From contig NZ_WWFG01000002.1 of assembly GCF_026127265.1 (NCBI RefSeq), forward strand, positions 2,170,001 to 2,234,000: a stretch of DNA of 64,000 bases, in the 5' to 3' direction. Every line of letters starts with the position of its first letter. Position 1 is the first letter of the stretch. The notes under the pieces are model-generated. The model had not been told where the DNA came from, ran no database searches, and saw only the letters and a list, made by a program, of their open reading frames with translations. A program made the position numbers and the translations under genes. This stretch comes from Nostoc sp. KVJ3 (GTDB lineage: Bacteria; Cyanobacteriota; Cyanobacteriia; Cyanobacteriales; Nostocaceae). Of the stretch, positions 53,093-62,212 are shown piece after piece.

Positions 53093-55079
53093 CCCACATT
53101 CCGCACTTCAAAAGTAGCATAAAGTAATACAGAGTTATCCTTGGATATACCTGAGTAAAAATACTTAGAAGCTTCTAATCGAAAAAGTGAGACAATCAAA
53201 AAAATCTAAAATATTTTAGAGGTAGAAAAATTGTCTCCAACCTCAGAAACAAAAATTAAAAATATAGATCACTTAGGAATAGTAGCTGGACTAATTGATG
53301 AAATAGGAATAGTTGACATAATCAACTCCAAATTAGGAATAGATGTTCGGGAAAAAATTTCATCAGGAATATTAGTAAAAGCTATTCTGCTCAATGGATT
53401 AGGATTTGTATCAAGACCTTTATATTTATTTAGTCAATTTTTTGAAGACAAAGGAATCGAATTATTATTGGCAGAAGGAATAAAAAGCGATTATGTGAAT
53501 GATGATAAACTGGGAAGAGTTATGGATAAATTGTATAAATATGGATTGAATAACCTATTTATAGAAATTGTCTTATCTGTGATTAATAAATTCAAGATAG
53601 AAACAAAATATTCTCATTTAGATGCGACATCATTTCATCTGCATGGGGAATATAAAAATGAATATAATCAAGAGAAAGAGTTAGAAATAATCAAACAAAA
53701 ACCAATAATTATCACCAAAGGATATTCGCGCGACCATAGAGCAGACTTGAAACAATGTGTATTAGATTTAATAACAAGTAGTGATGGAGATATACCATTA
53801 TTAATGAGAGCAGGAGATGGAAATGAAGCAGACAAAGCCGTGTTTGGAAAAATATTAGGAGAGTTTAAAAAGCAAATAAACTTTGATAGTATCATGGTCT
53901 GTGATAGTGCATTGTATAGTCAAGAAAATCTCCAATTAATCGAACATCTAAAATGGATAAGTAGAGTACCGATGACAATCAAAAGAGCAAAGGAATTAGT
54001 TCATTCGGTAGAGATAGAAGAGATAAATTCCGAAGAAAGTGCAAAAAGAGCAGCCTTGAATTTAGACGGATACAAGTGGAAATCGGAAATAGTAAATTAT
54101 GGTGGCATCAAACAAAATTGGCTAATAGTAGAAAGTCAAAAAAGACAAGAAAGTGATTTGAAGAAGTTAGAAAAAAAGATGAAAACCGAAAAAATCAAAG
54201 TTGAAAAGCTGCTCAAGGAAATAAACAAAGAAGATTTTGAAAGTCCAGAACAAGCTCGATATAAACTAAAAAGCGTAAACAAAAAATTGAACCTCTTTGA
54301 AATTAAAGAAGTTAAGGTTATTCAAAGTAAATCAAAAGGTAATAAGACTATTTACAAAATAGAAGGAGTGGAGCATCAAAAGCCAGAAGAGATAGAAAGA
54401 ATCAGAAAAGAAGCGGGAAGATTTATTTTAGCGACAAACTTAGTTGACGATGATAAGTTAAAACCAGAAGAAATTTTGACAAATTACAAAAATCAACAGT
54501 CTTGTGAAAGAGGGTTCAGATTTCTAAAAGACCCTTTGTTTTTTGCCGATAGTTTATTTGTAGAAAACCCTGAAAGAATCGAGACGATGTTATTTTTAAT
54601 GTCTTTGTGCTTGTTAGTTTATAATCTTGGACAAAGGGAACTGAGAAATAGCTTAAAAAGAATCAAAATCGGAATCAAAAATCAACTAGGTAAGTTAACG
54701 ATTTCTCCGACATTAAGATGGGTGTTTCAATGTTTTCAAGGAATTCATCTTTTGACTTTAAATGGTGTTAACCAAATTGTTAATTTAACATTAGAACGTA
54801 ATTTTATTTTGAATTGTCTGCCATCATCTTGTCTAAAATATTATCTGCTTTCTTAAAGTGAACAACTTTTGGAAAATGAAGAAAAATTTATCAACATCGA
54901 AGAAACAGTAATTGCTCTTCAAATTTTTAGTGCTTACATAACCATCAAATACATTGTGTTTGATGATTTATTTTCATGCTGTAGATTCGTTCAGCACTAC
55001 GAATCTTAATCATCCTGATTTTTTTGCTTTTCTCTTGACGTAATCTCTTTGTACTTCAAGTTGAAGTGCGGAATGTGGG
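53093..55079 (+). mobile_element. IS1634-like insertion sequence, complete
   Basis: The 1987-bp element has 19-bp perfect terminal inverted repeats (CCCACATTCCGCACTTCAA at 53093-53111, its complement at 55061-55079). It is flanked by the direct repeat TTAAAG (53087-53092 and 55080-55085), a 6-bp target duplication. It holds one transposase of the DUF4277-containing IS1634 group (IS4 superfamily). Base composition is clearly AT-richer than the neighbours. It appears intact and recent. Confidence 0.93.
53231..54856 (+). CDS. IS1634-family transposase
   Basis: The 541-aa DDE transposase starts with an N-terminal DUF4277-like segment (KNIDHLGIVAGLIDEIG). The catalytic core has HLDATSFHLHGEY (first Asp), FDSIMVCDSALYSQEN (second Asp) and the third acidic residue in NYKNQQSCERGFRFLKDP, which fits the Y-(2)R-(3)E-(6)K-type signature of the IS4 group. 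A lysine-rich coiled-coil insertion lies about 300-390. The start is TTG at 53231. No frameshift is seen, so it could be active. Confidence 0.92.
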   Translation: MSPTSETKIKNIDHLGIVAGLIDEIGIVDIINSKLGIDVREKISSGILVKAILLNGLGFVSRPLYLFSQFFEDKGIELLLAEGIKSDYVNDDKLGRVMDKLYKYGLNNLFIEIVLSVINKFKIETKYSHLDATSFHLHGEYKNEYNQEKELEIIKQKPIIITKGYSRDHRADLKQCVLDLITSSDGDIPLLMRAGDGNEADKAVFGKILGEFKKQINFDSIMVCDSALYSQENLQLIEHLKWISRVPMTIKRAKELVHSVEIEEINSEESAKRAALNLDGYKWKSEIVNYGGIKQNWLIVESQKRQESDLKKLEKKMKTEKIKVEKLLKEINKEDFESPEQARYKLKSVNKKLNLFEIKEVKVIQSKSKGNKTIYKIEGVEHQKPEEIERIRKEAGRFILATNLVDDDKLKPEEILTNYKNQQSCERGFRFLKDPLFFADSLFVENPERIETMLFLMSLCLLVYNLGQRELRNSLKRIKIGIKNQLGKLTISPTLRWVFQCFQGIHLLTLNGVNQIVNLTLERNFILNCLPSSCLKYYLLS

Positions 55080-55380
55080 TTAAAGCATCTGCTAGAAATT
55101 CTTCAGGAAGCGCAACTCTATGCACTTCCACATAGTGAACCAAGCCTTCAGGCCATATCCAGTAACCATCAGTTAATTCTGAACTTCCCATGAATGCTTT
55201 AGCACATCCATGCATAAACCTACACCACGATAATCCACGATATTGTGCGTATAGCTTTCCTGCACAAAGGTAAGCAACCACCCGTTTGGCAATATCTGGT
55301 GCTAGTTTTCCCGCAACCTCTTGCGGTGCCAGAAATTGATCGTCATCAAGGTTCTTAATCCAATAACCGATCGTAGGCAT
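55080..55380 (-). pseudogene. 5' part of an IS-interrupted gene
   Basis: The N-terminal 100 codons (MPTIGYWIKNLDDDQFLAPQ to LPEEFLADAL) have a Shine-Dalgarno-like GAGGT upstream. The frame then enters the IS and stops at 55006 after 24 foreign codons. Excising the IS and one TTAAAG copy joins ADAL to NKLV in frame and restores a 209-aa protein. Conserved features are the aromatic segment YAQYRGLSWCRFMHG and DGYWIWPEGLVHYVEVH. The family is not recognised. It lies 46 bases downstream of csaB on the same strand. Confidence 0.87.
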
Positions 55381-55426
55381 AATTCGTTTACCTCTGACCT
55401 ACCCTTTATAAATCCACACGCCTTAG

Positions 55427-56482
55427 TTAGGGTACAGAAACTAAGGCTTCACTCAAAACATCACGATGGATTAATGCACCATCCACCAAAGATTGGATTT
55501 TCTCTGATGATAAGGGATCGCCATTAGCATAATGCTCCATCCAAGTCAAACTAATCAAATTGGGATCATCGGGTAAACTTGCTAAATCCCATCCAGGCAT
55601 TTCCAAGTCTTCCATAAGACGATTTACTTTGGGATCATAACTGAGAGCAAAGCAGCGACAACCTTCAGATGCAGCCATAATTAAGCTGTGTAGGCGCATC
55701 CCAATTGCCATTTCTACGCCGCGAAACACACCTTTCAAAAGTTGCGGATCTGACAAACACAAAATCTGGCTGACATCTTTAAGGTGTGGTTGAATGGCTT
55801 CGGCAATACTTAAATCTTCACTTTTTTGAAACGGTAGTAGTAAAATAAAAGCCTGTGTAGCTTTTTGAAAGTCAACCAAAGCACGAGTCAAATTTGCCAG
55901 ACGTGTTTCTGTAAGTTGGGGATGCGATCGCAAAGTTACTGCAACTCTCGGCGCAGGTAAATCCCAAAGTCCTGGTACTGGTTTAGATTCCAACGCCCAA
56001 ACGGGGTCAGGAGCTATGATACAAGGGATTTGCCAATCAGATAATAAAGCAGCACTGGCGCGATCGCGGACACTAATTTTGGTACAATTACCAAAGGTCT
56101 GCCGCGCTAACCAACGAGTTTGCGGACGTACCAACGGGCCAATACCTTGCGCCCAAGCAATAGTTTTTAAACCCATTTTCTGCGCTAATGCCATCAGTCC
56201 CCCATAATAAAATGGGCTGATAGTACTGGTGACATCTTGAATGAGACTCCCACCGCCCCAAATCAAAGCATCGCCGGAACGTAAAGCTTGCAGTACAGGT
56301 AAGGGAGCCATGCGATCGCAAGTTTCAACATTATAGCGATCGCGTGTTTCCTCTGGATTACCCGAAAGTACCACAGGCGTTACGTGAGATGGTAACATTT
56401 GCAAAAGCGTTGCTAACAAAGCTTCGTCACCACCATTACCTTTACCGTAATACCCAGACAATAACGCCCGTATCTTGACCAT
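55427..56482 (-). CDS. csaB: Polysaccharide pyruvyl transferase CsaB
   Basis: The 351-aa GT-B-like enzyme transfers pyruvate ketals onto cell-wall polysaccharide. CsaB pyruvylation anchors SLH-domain surface proteins. Visible features: LLSGYYGKGNGGDEALLATL, LIWGGGSLIQDVTS, KISVRDRASAALLSD and VEMAIGMRLHSLIMAA. It lies next to the IS-split gene and probably shares its transcript. Confidence 0.9.
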   Translation of the reverse strand: MVKIRALLSGYYGKGNGGDEALLATLLQMLPSHVTPVVLSGNPEETRDRYNVETCDRMAPLPVLQALRSGDALIWGGGSLIQDVTSTISPFYYGGLMALAQKMGLKTIAWAQGIGPLVRPQTRWLARQTFGNCTKISVRDRASAALLSDWQIPCIIAPDPVWALESKPVPGLWDLPAPRVAVTLRSHPQLTETRLANLTRALVDFQKATQAFILLLPFQKSEDLSIAEAIQPHLKDVSQILCLSDPQLLKGVFRGVEMAIGMRLHSLIMAASEGCRCFALSYDPKVNRLMEDLEMPGWDLASLPDDPNLISLTWMEHYANGDPLSSEKIQSLVDGALIHRDVLSEALVSVP

Positions 56483-56597
56483 TTTAGATTTTGGATTAAC
56501 AACTTTTTTTATACAGAATATCTGTCGTTGATACAGATAGTAGAATGATTCACAAATTCTATTTTCAAACTTCGTAATAGCGAAAGATATAAAAGAC

Positions 56598-56656
56598 AGA
56601 CGCGATTAATCGCGTCTCTACTCCTAATTCTTGTACAGACGTGATTAATCACGTCT
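56598..56656. repeat. Two successive perfect palindromes
   Basis: AGACGCGATTAATCGCGTCT (56598-56617) and AGACGTGATTAATCACGTCT (56637-56656) are each perfect 20-bp palindromes, followed by CTCT. They differ at one paired position only (C/G to T/A), so symmetry is kept. Confidence 0.75.
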
Positions 56657-56677
56657 CTCCTAATTCCCAATTTTCTT

Positions 56678-57013
56678 ATGCATTCCCTTTCAATTCCTAC
56701 CTGGATTATTCATATTTCTAGCGTTATTGAGTGGATTGTCGCCATTTGGTTAATCTGGACTTACGGCGAACTTACTAATAACCGCAATTGGTGGGGATTG
56801 TCCCTGGCCATGTTACCAGCTTTAGTTAGCGCTATGTGTGCTTGTACCTGGCATTATTTCGACAACGCCGAATCTCTGGAATGGCTGGTAACACTTCAAG
56901 CTACCATGACTTTAGTTGGTAATTTTACGCTTTGGGCAGCAGCGTTTTTGATTTGGCGTTCTACCAAATCTGTTAACACTGGAGAAACAAAACCTATTAA
57001 ATCAGAGCAATGA
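56678..57013 (+). CDS. Ycf49-like DUF2499 membrane protein
   Basis: The 111-aa protein has three hydrophobic segments (WIIHISSVIEWIVAIWLIW, LAMLPALVSAMCACTWHYF, TLVGNFTLWAAAFLIW) and the DUF2499 signature around GLSLAMLPALVSAMCACTWH. The family is shared by cyanobacteria and plastids (ycf49). The function is unknown. The stop overlaps the next start by four bases (ATGA), so the pair is an operon. Confidence 0.85.
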   Translation: MHSLSIPTWIIHISSVIEWIVAIWLIWTYGELTNNRNWWGLSLAMLPALVSAMCACTWHYFDNAESLEWLVTLQATMTLVGNFTLWAAAFLIWRSTKSVNTGETKPIKSEQ

Positions 57014-57309
57014 TTTCTAAAGAAACCCTGTTTGCACTTTCACTGTTTCCCTATTTGGGTTTCTTGTGGTTTATCAGCCGTAGTCCGCAAATGCCGCGTT
57101 TGGCGCTGTATGGATTTTACGGTACTCTCGTCTTTGTTGCCATCACCATCCCAGCCGGAATCTACGCCCAATTGCATTATGGCGAGTCTTTGGCCAATGT
57201 AGATTGGTTGCACGGTGGTGCAGAAGTATTTTTGACCCTTTCTAACATCTTGCTGGTGCTGGGTTTTGGGGAAGCTGTAAGGCAATTAAAAATGGAAAAT
57301 AGGGAGTAG
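57010..57309 (+). CDS. DUF3593 membrane protein
   Basis: The 99-aa protein has three hydrophobic segments (TLFALSLFPYLGFLWFIS, LYGFYGTLVFVAITIPAG, VFLTLSNILLVLGFG) and a central LHYGESLANVDWLHGGAEVF motif characteristic of DUF3593. It usually sits next to DUF2499, as here, and both are restricted to oxygenic phototrophs. The function is unknown. Confidence 0.85.
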   Translation: MISKETLFALSLFPYLGFLWFISRSPQMPRLALYGFYGTLVFVAITIPAGIYAQLHYGESLANVDWLHGGAEVFLTLSNILLVLGFGEAVRQLKMENRE

Positions 57310-57429
57310 GGAGTGGGGGATGAGGGAGAATAACTCTTAACTCCAAATTCCTGACTCGTGACTCAGCACTTTCGTGGAAACTAGGATTTTTGCAAGATGT
57401 CTACTGTATTGAGTATGAGGAAGAAGTAA

Positions 57430-58203
57430 ATGGATGTAATTCCTGCAATAGATTTATTAGAAGGTCGCTGTGTGCGACTGTATCAGGGAGACTACGATCG
57501 CTCGCAAGTTTTTAGCGAAAATCCTGTTGATGTTGCCAAACAGTGGGTAGATCAAGGTGCGACGAGATTGCATATAGTTGATTTAGATGGTGCTAAAGCG
57601 GGTAAAGTAGTAAATCTGGCAGCAATTGAAGCGATCGCTCATGCGGTGTCAGTGCCCATTGAAATTGGTGGAGGGTTGCGCGATCGCACCAGCGTGCAAC
57701 AATTATTTAATTTGGGCGTACAGTGGGCAATTCTCGGAACTATTGCCGTAGAAGAACCACAGCTAGTCCAACAACTGTGTGAAGAGTTTCCTGGACAGAT
57801 TATTATTGGCATTGATGCCCGTAACGGTCGAGTAGCAACTCGCGGATGGTTAGAAACCTCAGAAGTTTTAGCAACTCAACTAGCTGTACAAATGCAAGAA
57901 TTGGGTGCAGCCGCCATCATTTATACAGATATCCACCGTGATGGTACTCTCATCGGCCCTAATTTAGAAGCTTTGCGAGAACTTGCAGCAGTAATTTCTA
58001 TCCCGATAATTGCCTCTGGTGGGGTAAGTTCTCTCACCGATTTATTGAGTTTGTTGGCGTTAGAACCTCAAGGCGTAACTGGTGTGATTGTCGGACGTGC
58101 CTTGTATACTGGGGATATTTTACTCCCAGAAGCATTACGAGCGATCGGGCCTGGGCGGATTCAGGATATTCCAACCGATCTAGGTTCTTCTAGTTTTGCT
58201 TAA
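57430..58203 (+). CDS. hisA: HisA, ProFAR isomerase
   Basis: The 257-aa TIM-barrel enzyme of histidine biosynthesis starts [20 protein letters not shown] with the catalytic Asp near position 8. [16 protein letters not shown] and the second Asp in [16 protein letters not shown] follow. [13 protein letters not shown] and [13 protein letters not shown] bind phosphate. The gene is monocistronic here, away from other his genes, as is usual in cyanobacteria. Confidence 0.96.
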   Translation: MDVIPAIDLLEGRCVRLYQGDYDRSQVFSENPVDVAKQWVDQGATRLHIVDLDGAKAGKVVNLAAIEAIAHAVSVPIEIGGGLRDRTSVQQLFNLGVQWAILGTIAVEEPQLVQQLCEEFPGQIIIGIDARNGRVATRGWLETSEVLATQLAVQMQELGAAAIIYTDIHRDGTLIGPNLEALRELAAVISIPIIASGGVSSLTDLLSLLALEPQGVTGVIVGRALYTGDILLPEALRAIGPGRIQDIPTDLGSSSFA

Positions 58204-58630
58204 TAAGTAAGTCGGCGTGAAAATTTAAACGTATGTCATTGCGAATGTAACGAAGTGGAATGAAGCATAAGTCCTTCGGACACGCTTCGCGAATGCAAAG
58301 GTCTTATGGTTTTTACATTCTGTTACCTGGTTAGGTTTATTTGTAGCGACTTATTTATTCTGTTTTGTGATTGATAGCACAATACAGTTCATAGAAGACC
58401 AAAACACTTGTAGAGACGGCGATTTATTGCATCTCGAAAACACAAAATTTTTACCAGCAGCCCTTAACTGAACCGTCTTGATTTCTATCCCATAAAACTG
58501 AAAGTTCCTACATTGATAGCATTATTTACTAACTTTTTTGAGGCAACCTGAAATTTTCTGTGATATATTTCAGTAATCTACAATACCCGTGATGTAGATA
58601 ATATTGTCCTAGATTTTCAAATTTAATATT
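58204..58630. other. Intergenic with degenerate repeat
   Basis: The region 58232-58300 is a decayed copy of the TGTCATTGCGA repeat, and 58406-58435 resembles a degenerate GTAGAGAC-type repeat. Otherwise no gene is seen. Confidence 0.4.
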
Positions 58631-58744
58631 ATGTCTAGTCAAGAACAAGATTCCAACAAAGCATTGAATCAAACACAGACTACTGGAACAAAGAAGAAAC
58701 TACAACCTCCCCCAGACATCAAAAAACCAAAGAAAACCGAATAA
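58631..58744 (+). CDS. Tiny hydrophilic protein, 37 aa (putative)
   Basis: An ATG opens 37 codons (starts MSSQEQDSNKALNQTQTTGT, ends PPPDIKKPKKTE) and is followed immediately by a strong terminator-like hairpin. The product is basic, proline-rich and probably unstructured. Upstream AT-rich sequence shows no strong ribosome-binding site. A similarly lysine-rich tiny ORF lies at 9552-9641. The family is unknown. Confidence 0.45.
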   Translation: MSSQEQDSNKALNQTQTTGTKKKLQPPPDIKKPKKTE

Positions 58745-58757
58745 AAAGCGTTATAGC

Positions 58758-58799
58758 TTGTTGTAGAGACTTAATCTAAATATTAAGTCTTTACAACAA
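58758..58799. terminator. Bidirectional terminator-like hairpin
   Basis: TTGTTGTA-AGACTTAAT-type arms (18 bp, one mismatch) enclose a 6-base loop between the tiny ORF and the convergent coiled-coil gene. Confidence 0.65.
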
Positions 58800-58822
58800 A
58801 CTTCCATCAACAATAAATCAGC

Positions 58823-59902
58823 TTATTTATTTTTCGCTTGAGTCTTTGCCTGTTCTAAAGCGATTTCTTTGATTGCCTGATAGGAATTAACATTTGAAGT
58901 ACCTTCAATAGCTTTAACAGCCAAATCTTGAACTTGTTTGAGAGCAGATTCAAGTTGTTTAGAAAGATTTTGAATCCGCGCCTCTTGATTAGTAATAGTT
59001 TGTTCTAGAGATTGTAATCTCTGTTCATAGAAACGCTTTTGTCCTTCCACTTCCTTAGAATATAAATCTGATTTTACTTTCGCTTGGTAGTGAGCAATAC
59101 CTTTACCTTCTTCTGTAGCTTTTTTGATAGCTGCTTCTTTATCTTTAGGGAAAGCCTCTACCTTGGCTTTTAATTCTTCAAATTGTTTCTCTCTCTCAGA
59201 AATCGCTTTCTCCCGTTCAAACCATTGTTTTTCTGTTTCTTGAAGTAACTCTTCCAGTTGCTTATATAGTGCTTTCTGCTGTTGTTCGTATTCGTCACTT
59301 TCCAGTTGCCTCTGGAGTTCTAAATTATACTTATACTCTGATGCATCGCGTTGCCGAGTTTTATGCAAATTTTCATTCCGTTCTTTTATGCCCCGTTGCT
59401 GTTCCTCCTGTTCCTTATCCCAAGTATTCCTTTGTTCTAATATCTCTTGGAATAACACTTCAGAACGTTGGCTATATTCTTCCTGATAAGCTTTAGTATT
59501 ATCTTCATAAGCTTGGATGAGAGTATCCAAGATATCATCAGAAATTTCTAAATTGTGTAGTTGTGTTAATTGTTGGATTTCTTCTTCTAAATTCCGCCTT
59601 ATTTCTTCTAACTTAGAGGCTTTTGTGGTTAGCTGTTCTGATAATTCATTAGCAGCACTGCCAAAACCTAATTGAATCTTCGCCAAGCTTTCAATTGTAT
59701 TATTCATCTTTTGTTGGACACTAGAAAGCTGATTCATAGATGTTTTTTGTTCTAACTTAGGCTGTTCTTTAGTTCCAGACTGGTTTCCTTTGGCAACTTT
59801 TTCAAGTTCCGAATTCAGCGCTGCTTTTTCTTTAGCTAACTCCTCATACGCCTGAAGAATTTCTACCTTAGTATTCTTATCAGTCGGCTTTTTCACCACC
59901 AC
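58823..59902 (-). CDS. Coiled-coil protein, paralogue A
   Basis: The 359-aa protein is almost entirely a long Glu/Lys/Gln-rich alpha-helix with heptad pattern (for example LEEIRRNLEEEIQQLTQLHN, YEQRLQSLEQTITNQEARIQ) and no globular domain or membrane segment. It shares layout and a C-terminal signature (ALKQVQDLAVKAIEG) with the next gene, so the two are tandem paralogues. The shared FPKDKEAAIKKATEEG stretch lies near residue 255. Such coiled-coil proteins may form filaments, but the family is not recognised. Confidence 0.7.
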   Translation of the reverse strand: MVVKKPTDKNTKVEILQAYEELAKEKAALNSELEKVAKGNQSGTKEQPKLEQKTSMNQLSSVQQKMNNTIESLAKIQLGFGSAANELSEQLTTKASKLEEIRRNLEEEIQQLTQLHNLEISDDILDTLIQAYEDNTKAYQEEYSQRSEVLFQEILEQRNTWDKEQEEQQRGIKERNENLHKTRQRDASEYKYNLELQRQLESDEYEQQQKALYKQLEELLQETEKQWFEREKAISEREKQFEELKAKVEAFPKDKEAAIKKATEEGKGIAHYQAKVKSDLYSKEVEGQKRFYEQRLQSLEQTITNQEARIQNLSKQLESALKQVQDLAVKAIEGTSNVNSYQAIKEIALEQAKTQAKNK

Positions 59903-59955
59903 AACAAACCTCCTCTTCAGGAATTTAAAATGATTAAGATGCTATCAACTCACAA

Positions 59956-60939
59956 CTATTTAGGATTAGAACTACCAAAAGCCCTCATAGCTAAGTCTTG
60001 CGCTTGTTTTAATGCAGTTTGCAATTGAGCAGAAATCCCGTCTATTTGCTCAGACTGTTTCTTAATTGTTTCTTCCAGAGATTGAATTTTCTGCTCATAA
60101 CTCTGTTTGTTAGATTCCCATTCTCTATCAAATAAATCAGCCTCAATTTTAGCTTTTTGGCTTGTTTCTTTAATTGCTTCTTCTCTAGCTTTCTTAACTG
60201 CTTCTTCCAGTTCGCTAGGAAATGTAGTTACCCTTTGTTCATAATCTGCAAACAGTGGTTGGCGTTCAGCGAATATCTTTTCTCGTTGTGCCCAATCTTT
60301 CTGTTTATTTTGAGAATTTTCTTGTATTTCTCTTTGTTGTTGGCGCTTTATCGCTTCGTAGCTATCTGTATTGAGTTTACGAGTAGTTTCTAACTTATAT
60401 TGAGATTCTTCTTGTTCTTGTTCGCGATCTTTGGCTAATAAATCGTTATATGCTTGGAGTTTTTCTTCATACTCGGCTTGCTCTTTTTGCCATTCTTTCC
60501 GCCTGATTGTAATTTCTTTTTCTAGTGCTTCCCTTTTACTGATAGTATCTTGTTCTAGGGTTTTTAATTTTTCTTGGTGTTCTTGACTTAAAATGTCTAG
60601 AGTATCTGCTACAATCCTGATTTGTTGAAGCTCTTCTAAGCGTTGAGTTTCAATTTCTATAGCTCGGTTCAATTCATCTAACTTAGAATTTTCCTGAGCT
60701 AGTTTTTCAGATAATCCGTTGAGAATACTGCCAAACTCCAATTGTAAATCAGCTAAACCTTTGACAATACTATCAACGGTATATGCAGAAGCTGCTTGCA
60801 AAATTTCTTGACTTTTTGCCTTTTCTGCTTCCTCTTGTTTGGTTGCTATTTTAGATTCCAGCTTTTTTCTTTGGATAATAATTTGTTGAAATGCTTGCAT
60901 TAGTTGTTGTTTGCTGTCCTTGACTCCAACTGTAGTCAT
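59956..60939 (-). CDS. Coiled-coil protein, paralogue B
   Basis: The 327-aa, mostly coiled-coil protein begins MTTVGVKDSKQQLMQAFQQI. A central FPSELEEAVKKAREEA (near residue 235) and C-terminal QTALKQAQDLAMRAFGS align with paralogue A. The region EELQQIRIVADTLDILSQEH matches LTQLHNLEISDDILDTLIQA in the other. It is on the same strand, 53 bases upstream of A, so they form an operon and perhaps a heteromer. There is no signal peptide. Confidence 0.7.
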   Translation of the reverse strand: MTTVGVKDSKQQLMQAFQQIIIQRKKLESKIATKQEEAEKAKSQEILQAASAYTVDSIVKGLADLQLEFGSILNGLSEKLAQENSKLDELNRAIEIETQRLEELQQIRIVADTLDILSQEHQEKLKTLEQDTISKREALEKEITIRRKEWQKEQAEYEEKLQAYNDLLAKDREQEQEESQYKLETTRKLNTDSYEAIKRQQQREIQENSQNKQKDWAQREKIFAERQPLFADYEQRVTTFPSELEEAVKKAREEAIKETSQKAKIEADLFDREWESNKQSYEQKIQSLEETIKKQSEQIDGISAQLQTALKQAQDLAMRAFGSSNPK

Positions 60940-61406
60940 CTTTCAACTCCCTTCAATAGGCAAATGATTTTTTTGGGTAGCAAGCCATACCAAGGACTAC
61001 CCTATGCAGACATCAGAGTAGCCTTTGAATCAATATTTTTAACGCAGTGGAAATACTGAAATGATCGATATAGGATACTTAAGTGGTACGAATTTTCCAC
61101 AGATATATCCTTCTATTTTTCAGATATAGTTTTCCCTTTGGGACTTGATAGTACTTTTGTACTAAAATAAATATACCTAACCTTATCTCTTCTTGTCAAG
61201 ATAATGCTTCATATAATTACGCCAGACAACAAAGTATTAAAAGCTGCCATTCATCATAATTTAGAAGGGTGCTGTCGGATATGTTACTTTTTGTAAAGAA
61301 AATCTAAAAGAATTAACCTTAGCAGAAGCACAGTTGCACTAAGGCGAGATAATGAATTGAATCATGCTAATTGATACAAGCACAGTCCTAGACTTTTGTG
61401 ATATCA
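60940..61406. promoter_or_regulatory. Divergent spacer upstream of sphR
   Basis: About 467 AT-rich bases. A CCTTAG/CTAAGG inverted repeat lies at 61317-61344, 60 bases before the start. No certain Pho box (CTTAACCT direct repeats) was recognised. A 30-codon frame at 61204 lacks support. Confidence 0.35.
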
Positions 61407-62159
61407 ATGTACACAACCGAATCAACCAAATACCCTGCTAGAACGGATATTGGACAAACCAGCCGCATTCTAGTAGTAGAAGATGAAGAATTAATCCAGG
61501 AAATGCTAGCTGTAGCTTTGGAAGAGGAAGGTTACGGGGTGATAACTGCACCCGATGGGCGGTCTGCCATAGAGTATCTCAAAAGTTTTGAAACCAACTC
61601 CGGGGAAGTTCCCTTTGATTTGGTCATTCTTGATTTGATGTTGCCACAAATCAATGGGCTAGATATTTGCCGTTTGCTGCGTCATCAAGGAAACCCAGTA
61701 CCTATTTTAATGCTCAGTGCTAAGGGTAGTGAAACTGACCGCGTTCTGGGGTTAGAGGTGGGAGCAGATGACTACCTGACCAAACCTTTTAGTATGCGTG
61801 AGTTAGTGGCTCGTTGTCGCGCTTTACTCCGCCGCCAACGCCTAAGTAATTTACCACAACTACCAGTATTAAAATTCAAGGATGTCACCTTGAATCCTCA
61901 AGAATGCCGAGTACTGGTTCGTGGTCTAGAGGTGAGTCTTTCCCCTAAAGAGTTCCGCTTGCTGGAATTGTTTATGAGTTACGCCCGGAGGGTATGGTCA
62001 CGGGAACAATTGCTAGACCAGGTTTGGGGGCCAGATTTCGTTGGTGATAGTAAAACCGTAGATGTCCATATTCGGTGGTTGCGGGAAAAATTAGAGCAAG
62101 ACCCCAGTCATCCCGAATATATTGTGACTGTACGAGGTTTTGGCTATAGGTTTGGATAA
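61407..62159 (+). CDS. sphR: Phosphate response regulator SphR (PhoB/OmpR family)
   Basis: The 250-aa protein has an N-terminal receiver domain (ILVVEDEELIQEML, phosphoacceptor Asp in FDLVILDLMLPQINGLD, YLTKPFSMREL) and a C-terminal OmpR-type winged helix (LNPQECRVLVRGLEVSLSPK, then DSKTVDVHIRWLREKLE). With the following kinase and phoU it forms the phosphate-starvation system. The ATG at 61407 is preferred over a GTG nine bases earlier. Confidence 0.9.
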   Translation: MYTTESTKYPARTDIGQTSRILVVEDEELIQEMLAVALEEEGYGVITAPDGRSAIEYLKSFETNSGEVPFDLVILDLMLPQINGLDICRLLRHQGNPVPILMLSAKGSETDRVLGLEVGADDYLTKPFSMRELVARCRALLRRQRLSNLPQLPVLKFKDVTLNPQECRVLVRGLEVSLSPKEFRLLELFMSYARRVWSREQLLDQVWGPDFVGDSKTVDVHIRWLREKLEQDPSHPEYIVTVRGFGYRFG

Positions 62160-62170
62160 TTAGTTTAGAT

Positions 62171-62209
62171 AGTTGTTAGTTTTTAGTAGTCACCAAAAAA
62201 CTAACAACT
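62171..62209 (+). promoter_or_regulatory. Intercistronic hairpin between sphR and sphS
   Basis: AGTTGTTAGTTTTT (62171-62184) and AAAAACTAACAACT (62196-62209) form a 14-bp stem that ends three bases before the sphS ATG. It occupies the place of a ribosome-binding site, so it may reduce or control translation of the kinase, or be a repeat. Confidence 0.5.
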
Positions 62210-62212
62210 CAA

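Noticed and set aside
61204..61296. 30-aa frame upstream of sphR
   Set aside because: No ribosome-binding site, no recognisable pattern, and this length is expected by chance in AT-rich DNA.
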